This document shows, piece by piece, positions 34,478 through 42,778 of a DNA stretch of 64,000 bases (positions are counted from its first letter, which is position 1; every line of letters begins with the position of its first letter). Below the pieces are notes generated by a model. The model saw only the letters and a program-made list of their open reading frames with translations, was not told the origin of the DNA and did not search any database. Source of the DNA: Jatrophihabitans sp. (lineage in GTDB: Bacteria; Actinomycetota; Actinomycetes; Mycobacteriales; Jatrophihabitantaceae); assembly GCA_036399055.1 (NCBI GenBank), contig DASWNX010000015.1, positions 1-64,000 on the forward strand, written 5' to 3'. Made by a program: the position numbers and the translations under genes.

Positions 34478-35506
34478 CTAGAGAAGTCCGGCCTTGGTCA
34501 TCATCTCGACGACCTCGGGGCCGTTGAGCTTGGCCTCGTCGATGTCCGGCTCCTCCAGCTCGGCCAGCGGCTTGAGCGCGGCATTGGCCGCGACATCGCT
34601 GCCGACCGGGTACTCGAACGAGGTGCCGGTCTGCAGGATCTGCTGCCCGGACTTGCCGGTGACGAACTTGAGGAACTTCTGCGCGGCCTCGGTGTTGTCG
34701 CTGGACTTCAGCACGCCGCCGCCGGACAGGCTCACGAAGGCGCCCGGGTCCTTGTCGCCGAAGTAGTGCAGCTTGGTGTTCTTGCTGTTCTCCTTGGTCT
34801 TGGACTGGTCGCTGGCCCAGTAGTAGTGATAGATGACGCCGCCGTCGATCTGGCCGGCGTTGACGGCCGTCATCACCGCGCGGTTGCCCTTGTAGGCCTT
34901 GAAGTTGGTCTTCATCGCCTCCAGCCAGGCCTGGGTGGCATCGGCGCCCTTGAGCTCGAGCATCGCGCTGACGATGGCCTGGTAGTCCGCGCCCGAGGGC
35001 GAGGCGCCCCACTTGCCCTTCCACTTCGGATCGGCCAGATCCATCATCGACTTCGGCAGCTGCGCCTCGGTCAGCTTGGCGGTGTTGTAGACGAACACCG
35101 TCGAACGGGCGGCGATGCCGACCCACTTGCCGGTGGAGGGCTGGTACTGCTTGGGCACCTGGGCCAGCGTGGCGGCGTCGACGTCGGCGAACAGGCCGGC
35201 GTTCTCCAGGATCGTCATGGCCGGGGAGTTCTCGGTGAGGAACACGTCGGCCGGAGTGGCGTCGCCCTCCTGCTTGATCTGGTTGGCCATGTCGAAGTCA
35301 CTGCCGTTGCGCAGCTCGACCTTGATGCCGGACTCCTTGGTGAAGGCCTCGGCCCACTCCTTGGTCAGCGACTCGTGCTGGGCGTTGTAGACCGTGAGCG
35401 TGTCGTCGCCCCCGGCGTCGTTGCTGTCGGAGCCGCAGCCGGCCAGCACCAGGACCGTGGCGACCGCCGAGGCGACCAGCGCGACCTGCTTCGAACGTGA
35501 CTTCAT
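34478..35506 (-). CDS. fbpA: Ferric iron-binding lipoprotein of the ABC importer
   Basis: A 342-residue solute-binding lipoprotein. The start MKSRSKQVALVASAVATVLV and lipobox VLAGC place it on the outer membrane face. LTVYNAQHESLTKEWAEAFTKESGIKVELRNG is a FbpA-type N-lobe. A later paired-tyrosine segment (GVIYHYYWASDQ) fits the iron-binding tyrosines of this family. It is the first gene of the fbpABC operon; ATG 35506 is 17 bases after the iron box. Confidence 0.93.
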   Translation of the reverse strand: MKSRSKQVALVASAVATVLVLAGCGSDSNDAGGDDTLTVYNAQHESLTKEWAEAFTKESGIKVELRNGSDFDMANQIKQEGDATPADVFLTENSPAMTILENAGLFADVDAATLAQVPKQYQPSTGKWVGIAARSTVFVYNTAKLTEAQLPKSMMDLADPKWKGKWGASPSGADYQAIVSAMLELKGADATQAWLEAMKTNFKAYKGNRAVMTAVNAGQIDGGVIYHYYWASDQSKTKENSKNTKLHYFGDKDPGAFVSLSGGGVLKSSDNTEAAQKFLKFVTGKSGQQILQTGTSFEYPVGSDVAANAALKPLAELEEPDIDEAKLNGPEVVEMMTKAGLL

Positions 35507-35522
35507 CGACTCCCCTTCGTGG

Positions 35523-35541
35523 TTAGGTAAGGCATACCTTA
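35523..35541. promoter_or_regulatory. IdeR/DtxR iron box upstream of fbpABC
   Basis: TTAGGTAAGGCATACCTTA closely matches the DtxR/IdeR operator TTAGGTTAGGCTAACCTAA, with the palindromic core retained. It lies just before the fbpA start, so iron-loaded IdeR would shut the importer when iron is plentiful. Divergent sigma gene control is also possible. Confidence 0.87.
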
Positions 35542-35718
35542 CATAGCCGGGTGGCCAGGGTCCACGCGGTGACCGCCTCGATGCGACCCTCCCAGCTAGT
35601 TCGCCCGGTTTGCCGTCGTGTGCAACAAATCTCGCCCTCAGGCGTCCATAGCTCACTAGCGTTGCGAGCGAATGAGGTGGACCTCGATGGACTGGACCAT
35701 GCTGGGCTTGAGCGCGTG

Positions 35719-36264
35719 ATGGACTCGATCGCGAGCCGGCGGGACGGCGACCGGCGTGCGCCGGAGCCGGTGGTCGGCCGCGACTTCGACGAGCTCTACC
35801 GAACCCAGTGGTGGCCGATGATCCGGCTGGCCCAGGGCCTCGTCGATGACGTCAGCTCAGCCGAGGACGTGGTGCAGGACGCCTTCGCCGGGCTGTACCG
35901 CAGCTCGGGCGGGCTTGCGGAGCCGGGCGCGGCGGTGCGGTACCTGCGGGTGAGCGTCGTCAACGGCGCCCGGTCGGCGCTGCGCCGTCGCCGGACGGCC
36001 CGGACCTGGCTGGGGCAGGTGCGCCAGGACGAGCACGCGCCGTCGGCTGACGAGCCGGCGCTGCGAACGGCTGAGCAGGAGACGGCCCGCCGGGCGCTGG
36101 CCGCCCTGCCCAGCAGGCAACGCGAGGTGCTCACCCTGCGCTTTCTCGCCGACCTCAGCGACTCAGAGATCGCCGACGTGACCGGGATGTCAGCCGGAAA
36201 CGTCCGCTCTGCCGCCAGCCGTGGCCTGGCCACCTTGCGCACCACTTTCGGAGGGCAGTCATGA
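35719..36264 (+). CDS. ECF RNA polymerase sigma factor, SigE-family type
   Basis: A 181-residue ECF sigma from ATG 35719. Region 2: FDELYRTQWWPMIRLAQGLVD, SSAEDVVQDAFAGLYR. Region 4: RALAALPSRQREVLTLRFLAD, LSDSEIADVTGMSAGNVRSAASRGLATLR. An open frame extends upstream to 35551, but it is not family-like and crosses the iron-box region. The start is uncertain. It overlaps the next gene (ATGA), which encodes a membrane protein. The arrangement repeats the 8.4-10.2 kb pair. Confidence 0.88.
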   Translation: MDSIASRRDGDRRAPEPVVGRDFDELYRTQWWPMIRLAQGLVDDVSSAEDVVQDAFAGLYRSSGGLAEPGAAVRYLRVSVVNGARSALRRRRTARTWLGQVRQDEHAPSADEPALRTAEQETARRALAALPSRQREVLTLRFLADLSDSEIADVTGMSAGNVRSAASRGLATLRTTFGGQS

Positions 36265-37376
36265 ACGACCTCGACACCACCATCAAGAACCTGATCAACT
36301 CGGCCGTCGACCACGAGCTGGCCGGCCACCGCTCGGCCCCGCCGCTGGACCTGCCGGCCTTGTCAGACCGCTCGCGCTCGGACCGCCCGCTCGCCCGGTG
36401 GGCCGCTCCGGTGCTGGCCGCCTCGGTCGCGGCGCTGCTGACGGTGGGCACGGTGCTGGCAATCGGTTCCGACCGGGACCGGCGTTCGAACCAGGCCGCG
36501 AACTCAGCCAGTCCGACGGCGTCGGCATCGCCGTCAGTCTCGATCTCGAAGTCCCTGAGCCCGGACCAGGAGAAAGCGGCGCGCGCCTACGCCGAGGCAG
36601 TGGCCGGCGCCCGCGAGGCGAGCGAGGTGGCCGGAGTCTCGGTCGGGCCGCTGCCACCTCGGGAGGCCGCCGGATTGAAGGACACCGGCCTGATCAGCGG
36701 CGGTATCCCCAGCAGCACCGAGCCGGAACCGGGCAAGATCTATTCCTTCACCCTGAGCTACCTGGCGGGCCCGAGCGATAACCCGCCAAGCGTCCTGACG
36801 ACCGGGGTGCAAGACGTCGCCTCGGGCAGCTGCGCCCAGCCCTTCCTGGCGCGACCGGGCCACGCTTACCAGATTCGCTGCCAGGTGATGTTCATGACCC
36901 GCCTCATCGGCAAGGCAACGCTCACGCTGCGGACGCCGACCGGGACGACGGTGGGTTCGATGAATCTCACCGAGCCCGGCCTCTACGCCGATGCGGTCGC
37001 CAGCGCTCCGGAGGCGAGCAAGGTGGCGGGGGTCTCGGACCGGCCGGCCACTGCCGACGAGCGGCACCCTTGGGAAACGCTTGGGATACTGAAATCCGGT
37101 CCGGCCAAACCGGACCCGGGCCGGAGCTATCCGGTAACCCTGCTCTACATCCCGGCCTCTAACGCGCCTCCGGTGACGGTCCTGGCCATCAAGTTCGAGG
37201 ACGTCGCGGTCGGCCGCTGCCCCGGCCCGTTTCGGACCCGGCCTGGTCACGCCTACCTCCTCCACTGCCAGGTGACCTATCGGGCAGGCGCCAAGGGCAT
37301 GGCGTATTACGACCTGATCGGACCGCGCGGCGGGAACGCGACCGCCAGGTCGGGCGTCGGCCTCAGCCCTGCGTGA
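36261..37376 (+). CDS. Membrane protein cotranscribed with the ECF sigma
   Basis: A 371-residue protein with a cytoplasmic N-terminus of about 48 residues, one membrane helix (WAAPVLAASVAALLTVGTVL) and an external region. The external part repeats itself: two copies of an Ala-Glu-Ala-Ser-x-Val-Ala-Gly-Val segment (EASEVAGVS near 115; EASKVAGVS near 250), each followed by proline/glycine turns and cysteine-containing CAQPFLARPGHAYQIRCQ or CPGPFRTRPGHAYLLHCQ. So two homologous extracellular domains are present. It may sense an envelope signal and hold the sigma factor. No known domain recognised. Confidence 0.7.
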   Translation: MNDLDTTIKNLINSAVDHELAGHRSAPPLDLPALSDRSRSDRPLARWAAPVLAASVAALLTVGTVLAIGSDRDRRSNQAANSASPTASASPSVSISKSLSPDQEKAARAYAEAVAGAREASEVAGVSVGPLPPREAAGLKDTGLISGGIPSSTEPEPGKIYSFTLSYLAGPSDNPPSVLTTGVQDVASGSCAQPFLARPGHAYQIRCQVMFMTRLIGKATLTLRTPTGTTVGSMNLTEPGLYADAVASAPEASKVAGVSDRPATADERHPWETLGILKSGPAKPDPGRSYPVTLLYIPASNAPPVTVLAIKFEDVAVGRCPGPFRTRPGHAYLLHCQVTYRAGAKGMAYYDLIGPRGGNATARSGVGLSPA

Positions 37377-37420
37377 GCTGGCCGGCCAGTCCTCACCGCC
37401 CAGCTGGCCGGCTCGGTTCG

Positions 37421-37711
37421 CTAGTCGGCCGGGATGTCGACGGCGCGCAGCGCCAGTGCCATGAAGGCGTCGGCGCGGCGCTGGTCGCTGGTCCGGTGCT
37501 CGAAGCGTCCGTGCGACATGGCGTCGGCGTCCATCAGGATCAGCTCGGCCTCGACCCGCATCAGGGCGCGGATCAACGGGCAGTTCTCCGGCAGGTCCAT
37601 GTTCAGCCGGACCACGCCGTCGGTGGCGGGTGAGAGCCTGGCTTCCACGAGTGCCGCGATGAGCTCGTCGCGTCGTTCTCCTGCCACGAGGTCGGCGCCG
37701 TAGTCCTTCAT
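37421..37711 (-). CDS. Small conserved-looking protein, unknown function
   Basis: A 96-residue protein from ATG 37711 (MKDYGADLVAGERRDELIAA). It is mostly helical with acidic patches and ends in ALALRAVDIPAD. No signal peptide or known motif. It sits between the sigma/membrane pair and a divergent lipoprotein gene on the same strand. I do not recognise a family; codon use looks normal. Confidence 0.55.
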   Translation of the reverse strand: MKDYGADLVAGERRDELIAALVEARLSPATDGVVRLNMDLPENCPLIRALMRVEAELILMDADAMSHGRFEHRTSDQRRADAFMALALRAVDIPAD

Positions 37712-37817
37712 GCAGCCGAGCCTAGGCGGCGGGGGGTGCAAATAGCGGTTAATTGGCCAGCGACAGCCTCACCCGGAGGGCCGCAGCACCTCGGAAGCTC
37801 TCCGGCGGCCGGCTTGG

Positions 37818-38492
37818 TTACGAGGCGTGCAGGTTGGCGCAGCTGGGGAGCCCGAAGTCGTTGAGGTAGGTCACCAGGCTGCTGTTGTGGTTGGGCACAT
37901 TCGCCATCTCGTAGGCGTCGTCCTGCACCTTCGCCGCGTCACCGGCGATGCTGTGGGCCACCATCTGATCGGCGATCGGCTTGACCGCGGCGTAGTCGGC
38001 CCGCTCCAGAGCGAGCCAGTTCTTCTCCAGCTCGGCCCGCTGCGCGGTTTGGGCGATCAGCCGCTCGGCGTGGGAGATCAACGACGGCACCAGCCGCATC
38101 GTCCCGGTGAGATTGAGCCTGATCGTGGCGAAGTCGGTCGTGCCGGCTGGCTTGGGCAGTGCCTGGCGCTGGGCGTCGATGGCCGAGCACACCGCGTTCA
38201 TCTTGATCAGGAAGTCCGGCTTGGACAGCACCCCCTTCGGGGTGCCGGCCGACGTGGAGGCGAAGGCCGGCACGCTCGGGCCGATGACCCTGCTGCTTGG
38301 AGCCGAGGCCGAAGCGGAGGCCGACGCGGCCGGACTGGACGACGATCCGGCAGGCGCGGCCGCCTGGCCGGACGAACCGCCGCAGCCGGTCACCAGCACG
38401 CCGAGCAGGGCCAGCGGCGCGAGCCACCGTGCGGTCGGCCGGCGCCTGGCCAGGTCTGGATCTCTCACGACTCTCACCGGCCAATCATGCAC
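37818..38492 (-). CDS. Uncharacterised lipoprotein
   Basis: A 224-residue lipoprotein. A basic N-terminus precedes a hydrophobic run with lipobox LVTGC near residue 37. A Ser/Ala/Pro linker of about 35 residues leads to a helical domain (about 85-224) with cysteines at both ends (NAVCSAIDAQ and GLPSCANLHAS). The start is GTG 38492, or a GTG further in; the exact residue is uncertain. It lies divergent from ogt. Function unknown. Confidence 0.65.
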   Translation of the reverse strand: MHDWPVRVVRDPDLARRRPTARWLAPLALLGVLVTGCGGSSGQAAAPAGSSSSPAASASASASAPSSRVIGPSVPAFASTSAGTPKGVLSKPDFLIKMNAVCSAIDAQRQALPKPAGTTDFATIRLNLTGTMRLVPSLISHAERLIAQTAQRAELEKNWLALERADYAAVKPIADQMVAHSIAGDAAKVQDDAYEMANVPNHNSSLVTYLNDFGLPSCANLHAS

Positions 38493-38524
38493 CCGCCCGG
38501 TGAGGACCTAAGCTGGCAGCCGTC

Positions 38525-39064
38525 ATGACTGCCGCCGGGTACGCCCTTTTCGACACCGCGATCGGCTGGTGCGCGCTCGGCTGGGCCGAGGCTGGGATCA
38601 CCCAGGTGAGCCTGCCGGAGGCCAGCCCCGCCGCGACCCGCCGCCGGATCGCCGACCGGCTGCCCGGCGCCGTTGAGCAGCAGCCTCCGGCGTCGACGCG
38701 AGAGGTGATCCAGCGGATCACGGCGCTGTTCGACGGCTCAGGCGACGACCTGGCCGACGTGGAGCTGGACCTGTCCGGGGTCGGGGGCTTCCACCGCTCG
38801 GTTTATGAGGTGACGCGTGCCATCCTGCCCGGGACGACGCTGTCCTACGGGGCGATCGCGGCCGAGTTGCGGCTGCCGGGCGCGGCTCGCGCCGTCGGCC
38901 GGGCCCTGGGGCACAACCCCTGCCCGATCATCGTCCCCTGCCACCGGGTGCTGGCAGCCGACGGCTCGATGCACGGCTTCTCGGCCAACGGCGGGGTGGC
39001 CACCAAGCGGCGGATGCTGCAACTGGAAGGCGCGCTGCCGGCCGACGAGCCGACCCTGTTCTGA
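38525..39064 (+). CDS. ogt: Methylated-DNA--protein-cysteine methyltransferase
   Basis: A 179-residue O6-alkylguanine-DNA alkyltransferase. The winged-helix domain has GTTLSYGAIAAELRLPGAARAVGRALGHNPCPIIVPCHRVL, with the alkyl-accepting Cys139 in PCHR. The N-terminal domain is short and lacks an Ada-type zinc cluster, so this is Ogt-like. It repairs alkylated guanine directly. ATG 38525 begins MTAAGYALFDTAIGWCAL. It stands alone. Confidence 0.93.
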   Translation: MTAAGYALFDTAIGWCALGWAEAGITQVSLPEASPAATRRRIADRLPGAVEQQPPASTREVIQRITALFDGSGDDLADVELDLSGVGGFHRSVYEVTRAILPGTTLSYGAIAAELRLPGAARAVGRALGHNPCPIIVPCHRVLAADGSMHGFSANGGVATKRRMLQLEGALPADEPTLF

Positions 39065-39070
39065 GCGCGC

Positions 39071-39133
39071 CCTCAGCCGAGCGAGATGAGCCGAGCGCCC
39101 TCAGCCGAGCCCTCAGCCGAGCGAGATGAGCCG
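39071..39133. repeat. 23-bp direct repeat after ogt, one copy inside DUF309 stop region
   Basis: CCTCAGCCGAGCGAGATGAG plus CCG occurs at 39071-39093 and 39111-39133, and an 11-base partial copy lies at 39099-39109. The right copy overlaps the last codons of the DUF309 gene (which ends at 39113). Slippage is the simplest origin. Confidence 0.6.
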
Positions 39134-39625
39134 GGGTGGTGGCGGCGAGCCGGGCGCGGCGTCTGAGGCGGGCGCGGCGTCTGAGGCGGGCTCGGTCACC
39201 GACGCAGACCAGGCCAGCAGGCCGGGCACATCGACGCGGTGCGGCGGCCGGTCGGCGTAGGCGGCGAGATTGGCCGCGCCCCGGGCGATCAGGGTCAGCG
39301 CGCCTACCCGGTTGCCCCGGGCGTGGTGGGTCAGTCCCACCGCCAGCTGCGCCAGCCCGCGCCACAGCTCGCGCTCAGCGTCCGGCGCGGCCTTCCAGGC
39401 GTCTTCGAGCACCTCGTGCGCCTCGAACGGCCGGCCGGCGTCCAGCAACCGCTGCGCCTGGGCCAGCGACTGCGCCGGGGACCGGAACGGGCTCTCCTGA
39501 AGCCGGGGCGCTGCCTCGGCGCCGTAACGCAGCGGCCTGCCCAGCGCGTCACGCGGCCGGGCGTTGCGCGGGCGACCCCGCTCGTCACGGTCACGGCTGG
39601 CAGGCCTGTCATCCTGCTCGCTCAC
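39113..39625 (-). CDS. DUF309 family protein
   Basis: A 170-residue protein. LDAGRPFEAHEVLEDAWKAAPDAERELWRGLAQLAVGLTHHARGNRVGALTLIARGAANL is the DUF309 helical pair. The N-terminal 50 residues are charged and disordered, and the end is a Ser/Ala/Pro tail with SDAAPASDAAP, encoded by repeated DNA. GTG 39625 starts MSEQDDRPASRDRDERG. Biochemistry of DUF309 is unknown to me. It is divergent from the HTH-MurA gene. Confidence 0.82.
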   Translation of the reverse strand: MSEQDDRPASRDRDERGRPRNARPRDALGRPLRYGAEAAPRLQESPFRSPAQSLAQAQRLLDAGRPFEAHEVLEDAWKAAPDAERELWRGLAQLAVGLTHHARGNRVGALTLIARGAANLAAYADRPPHRVDVPGLLAWSASVTEPASDAAPASDAAPGSPPPPRLISLG

Positions 39626-39681
39626 CCTGGAATCCTGTCACGGATCCTCGCCGCCGCTCCAGCGAGCCGCGATTTTCTGAA

Positions 39682-39693
39682 CTCATATATGAG
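39682..39693. promoter_or_regulatory. Perfect palindrome at the HTH-MurA promoter
   Basis: CTCATATATGAG is a perfect 12-bp palindrome ending six bases before the GTG 39699 start. It overlaps the region where a -10 element of a leaderless mRNA would sit. A helix-turn-helix in the encoded protein makes autoregulation plausible. Confidence 0.5.
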
Positions 39694-39698
39694 ATATC

Positions 39699-41255
39699 GT
39701 GACTGGCATGGTCGATGAAGTAGGCGCCGCGAAAGACTACGCCCGTCAGGTGGGAACGCTGATCCGCGACTCCCGGAAGAACCGTGGCTGGACGCAGGCC
39801 CAGCTGGCCGAGACGCTGGGCACCTCGCAAAGCGCGGTCAACCGGATCGAGCAGGGCAACCAGAACCTCAGCCTGGAGCTGCTGACCCGGATCAGCGAGG
39901 CGCTGGACTCCGAGATCGTCTCCATCGGCCGCTCCCGGCCGCCGCACCTGCGCGTCGAGGGCGGCCGGCAGCTGTCGGGCAGCATCGACGTCAAGACCAG
40001 CAAGAACGCCGGCGTCGGCCTGCTCTGCGCCTCGTTGCTCAACGAGGGCCGCACGGTGCTGCGCAAGGTGGCCCGGATCGAGGAGGTGCACCGGATCCTC
40101 GAGGTGCTCAACAGCATCGGGGTGCGCACCCGCTGGCTCAACGCCGACAACGACCTTGAGATCGTGCCGCCGGCCCGGCTGGACCTGGCGGGGATGAACC
40201 TCGAAGCCGCCCGCCGGACCCGCAGCATCATCATGTTCCTAGCGCCGCTGATGCACCACGAGAAATCCTTCGAGCTGCCCTACGCCGGTGGCTGCGCGCT
40301 GGGCACCAGGACCGTCGAGCCGCACATGACCGCGCTGCGGCCCTTCGGCGTGCAGGTCGAGGCCGCCGCGGGGGCCTACCGGGTCGAGGTCGACCCGTCG
40401 GTCGTGCCACTGAGGCCGATCGTGCTGACCGAGCGCGGTGACACCGTCACCGAGAACGCCCTGATGGCCGCCGCGCGACGGGTCGGCGTCACCGTGATCC
40501 GCAACGCCAGCCCCAACTACATGGTGCAGGACCTGTGCTTCTTCCTCATCGAGCTCGGCGTGCGGGTCGAGGGAGTCGGCACCACCACCCTCACCGTGCA
40601 CGGTGTCCCCGAGATCCGGCGGGATGTGGACTACTCGCCGTCGGAGGACCCGATCGAGGCGATGAGCCTGGTGACGGCCGCGATCGTGACCGGCTCGGAG
40701 ATCACCGTCAACCGGGTGCCGATCGAGTTCATGGAGATCGAGCTGGCGCTGCTGGAGGAGATGGGGCTGCGCCACGTCCGCAGTCCCGAGTACCCGGCCG
40801 CCAACGGCCGCACCCGGCTGATCGACCTGACCGTGCTGCCCTCCACCCTGCACGCGCCGCTGGACAAGATCCACCCGATGCCGTTTCCGGGCCTGAACAT
40901 CGACAACCTGCCGTTCTTCGCGCTGATCGCCGCCACCGCGCAGGGCTCGACCCTGATCCACGACTGGGTCTATGACAACCGCGCGCTGTACCTCACCGAG
41001 CTGACCAAGCTCGGCGCGAAGGTGACCCTGATGGACCCGCACCGGATCTACGTCGAGGGCCCCACCCACTGGTCGGGCACCGAGGTGATCTGCCCGCCGG
41101 CCCTGCGTCCGGCCGTCGTGGTGCTGCTGGCGATGCTGGCGGCCAAGGGCACCTCGCTGCTGCGCAACGTCTACGTCATCGACCGGGGCTACGAGCAGTT
41201 GGCAGAGCGGCTGAACCTGCTCGGCGCCAGCATCCACACCTTCCGCGACGTCTGA
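39699..41255 (+). CDS. XRE helix-turn-helix fused to a MurA-like enolpyruvyltransferase domain
   Basis: A 518-residue fusion. Residues about 15-75 are an XRE helix-turn-helix (IRDSRKNRGWTQAQLAETLGTSQSAVNRIEQGNQNLSLELLTRI). From about 90 the chain follows the MurA/EPT fold: LSGSIDVKTSKNAGVGLL (Lys near 102), YAGGCALGTRTVEPHM with Cys199 aligned to the MurA catalytic cysteine, and a later PFPGLNIDNLPF where MurA has PTDMQ. The catalytic acid there is therefore displaced or replaced by an insertion. It may be a DNA-binding sensor of UDP-GlcNAc or phosphoenolpyruvate rather than an ordinary MurA. No other mur genes are near. Start GTG 39699, or ATG 39708. Confidence 0.85.
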   Translation: MTGMVDEVGAAKDYARQVGTLIRDSRKNRGWTQAQLAETLGTSQSAVNRIEQGNQNLSLELLTRISEALDSEIVSIGRSRPPHLRVEGGRQLSGSIDVKTSKNAGVGLLCASLLNEGRTVLRKVARIEEVHRILEVLNSIGVRTRWLNADNDLEIVPPARLDLAGMNLEAARRTRSIIMFLAPLMHHEKSFELPYAGGCALGTRTVEPHMTALRPFGVQVEAAAGAYRVEVDPSVVPLRPIVLTERGDTVTENALMAAARRVGVTVIRNASPNYMVQDLCFFLIELGVRVEGVGTTTLTVHGVPEIRRDVDYSPSEDPIEAMSLVTAAIVTGSEITVNRVPIEFMEIELALLEEMGLRHVRSPEYPAANGRTRLIDLTVLPSTLHAPLDKIHPMPFPGLNIDNLPFFALIAATAQGSTLIHDWVYDNRALYLTELTKLGAKVTLMDPHRIYVEGPTHWSGTEVICPPALRPAVVVLLAMLAAKGTSLLRNVYVIDRGYEQLAERLNLLGASIHTFRDV

Positions 41256-41365
41256 CCCGCCCGCCGCCGCCAACCGCCGGCGCAACCCCGGCGTCCGGCC
41301 GACGCCGCATCCGCCGGCCGACTGCGTTTTCGCGTCCGCGCGGCATCGGTGACAGGATCGGCCAC

Positions 41366-42766
41366 GTGCTGCTGCCCATGTCACCGACCGATTCGGTGTT
41401 CCTGTCCGTGGAGTCACCGCAGACGCCGATGCACGTCGGCGGCCTGGAGTTGTTCGAGCCGGCCGCCGACCTCGGCAGCGCCACCGAGGTCTTCGAGCAG
41501 CTGAGTTCCGGCTACACCGCCGATGACGTGGCGCCGCTGTTCAAGAAGCGGGCCCGCCGCTCGCTGGCCAGCGCAGGCCAGTGGGCCTGGGAGGAGGACC
41601 GGCAGTTCGACCTGCGCCACCACGTCCGGCACAACTCATTGCCCCAGCCGGGCCGGGTGCTGGAGCTGCTGGCGCTGTGCTCCCGGCTGCACGGCACGCT
41701 GCTGGACCGGCAACGCCCGCTCTGGGAGCTGCATCTGATCGAGGGACTGGCCGACGGCCGGTTCGCGATCTACTTCAAGGTGCATCACGCGCTGCTGGAC
41801 GGGGTGTCGGCGCAGCGGTTGCTGCAGCGGATCCTGACCAAGGACCCGGCCGCCCGCGACCTGCCACCACCGTGGGCCAACCGTCCCGCTCCGGCGCGGC
41901 CACCCGCGCAGCCGGAGGTCCCGACGCTGCCTGGGGCCGAAGAAGTGGTGGCCAACCTGTTGCGCGCCACCCGCGAGGTGGCAGCCGACGTGGCCGGCAT
42001 CCCAGCCGCGCTGGCGCGCACCGTCAACCGGGGCCTGCAGGCCCAGAGCGCGCCGATCTCGTTCGCCGCGCCCCGGTCGATGCTCAACGTGCCGATCTCG
42101 GGCTCGCGCCGGTTCGCCGCCCAGTCCTGGCCGCTGGAGCGGATCCACCGGATCCGCCGGGGGGCCGGCTGCACCGTCAACGACGTGGTGCTCGCCGCCT
42201 GCTCGGGCGCGCTGCGAACCTACCTGAGCAGCTTCGACGCGCTACCGGAGTCACCGCTGATCGCGATGGTGCCGGTCGCGCTGCGGCGGCGGGACCGGCG
42301 GCAGGAGTCCGGCAACGCCGTCGGCGCGGTGATGTGCGACCTCGGCACCCAGTTGACCGAGCCCGCTGACCGGTTGAGCACGGTGCAGCGTTCGATGAGC
42401 CAGGGCAAGCAGGCGCTGGCGGAGATGACTCCGCTGCAGATCCTGGCGATGACCGGCCTGGGCATGAGCCCGCTGATGCTGCAGTCGGTTCCCGGTTACG
42501 CCGAGCTGCTCAGGCCGCCCTTCAACCTGATCATCTCCAACGTGCCGGGCCCGCGGACCCCGCTCTATCTCAACGGCGCCCGGCTGGCCGGCATCTACCC
42601 GCTGTCCATCCCCTATCACGGGCAGGCGCTGAACATCACCTGCACCAGCTACGCCGGTGAGATCTCCTTCGGCCTGACCGGCTGCCGGCGCACGATCCCG
42701 CACCTGCAGCGGATGCTCGGCTACCTCGAGGACGAGTTGACCGCGTTGGAGCGGACGGTCGGCTGA
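41366..42766 (+). CDS. Wax ester synthase/diacylglycerol acyltransferase (WS/DGAT)
   Basis: A 466-residue acyltransferase that makes triacylglycerol or wax esters from acyl-CoA. It opens LLPMSPTDSVFLSVESPQTPMHVGGLELF. The active-site motif HHALLDG begins at His140 (HHxxxDG). NVPGPRTPLYLNGARLAGIYPLSIPYHGQAL is the typical C-terminal block. Start GTG 41366; ATG 41378 is possible. It stands alone between the HTH-MurA fusion and a GNAT gene. Substrate preference cannot be read from sequence. Confidence 0.93.
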   Translation: MLLPMSPTDSVFLSVESPQTPMHVGGLELFEPAADLGSATEVFEQLSSGYTADDVAPLFKKRARRSLASAGQWAWEEDRQFDLRHHVRHNSLPQPGRVLELLALCSRLHGTLLDRQRPLWELHLIEGLADGRFAIYFKVHHALLDGVSAQRLLQRILTKDPAARDLPPPWANRPAPARPPAQPEVPTLPGAEEVVANLLRATREVAADVAGIPAALARTVNRGLQAQSAPISFAAPRSMLNVPISGSRRFAAQSWPLERIHRIRRGAGCTVNDVVLAACSGALRTYLSSFDALPESPLIAMVPVALRRRDRRQESGNAVGAVMCDLGTQLTEPADRLSTVQRSMSQGKQALAEMTPLQILAMTGLGMSPLMLQSVPGYAELLRPPFNLIISNVPGPRTPLYLNGARLAGIYPLSIPYHGQALNITCTSYAGEISFGLTGCRRTIPHLQRMLGYLEDELTALERTVG

Positions 42767-42778
42767 GCCCGGCCTCGC

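Noticed and set aside
31755..35126. A single 1123-codon minus-strand frame across the iron importer
   Set aside because: Only its C-terminal part (fbpC) is protein-like; the rest is an out-of-frame reading of fbpB and fbpA.
37378..37389. CTGGCCGGCCAG palindrome as a terminator
   Set aside because: A self-complementary 12-mer with no loop; it cannot form a stable hairpin by itself and no T-run follows.
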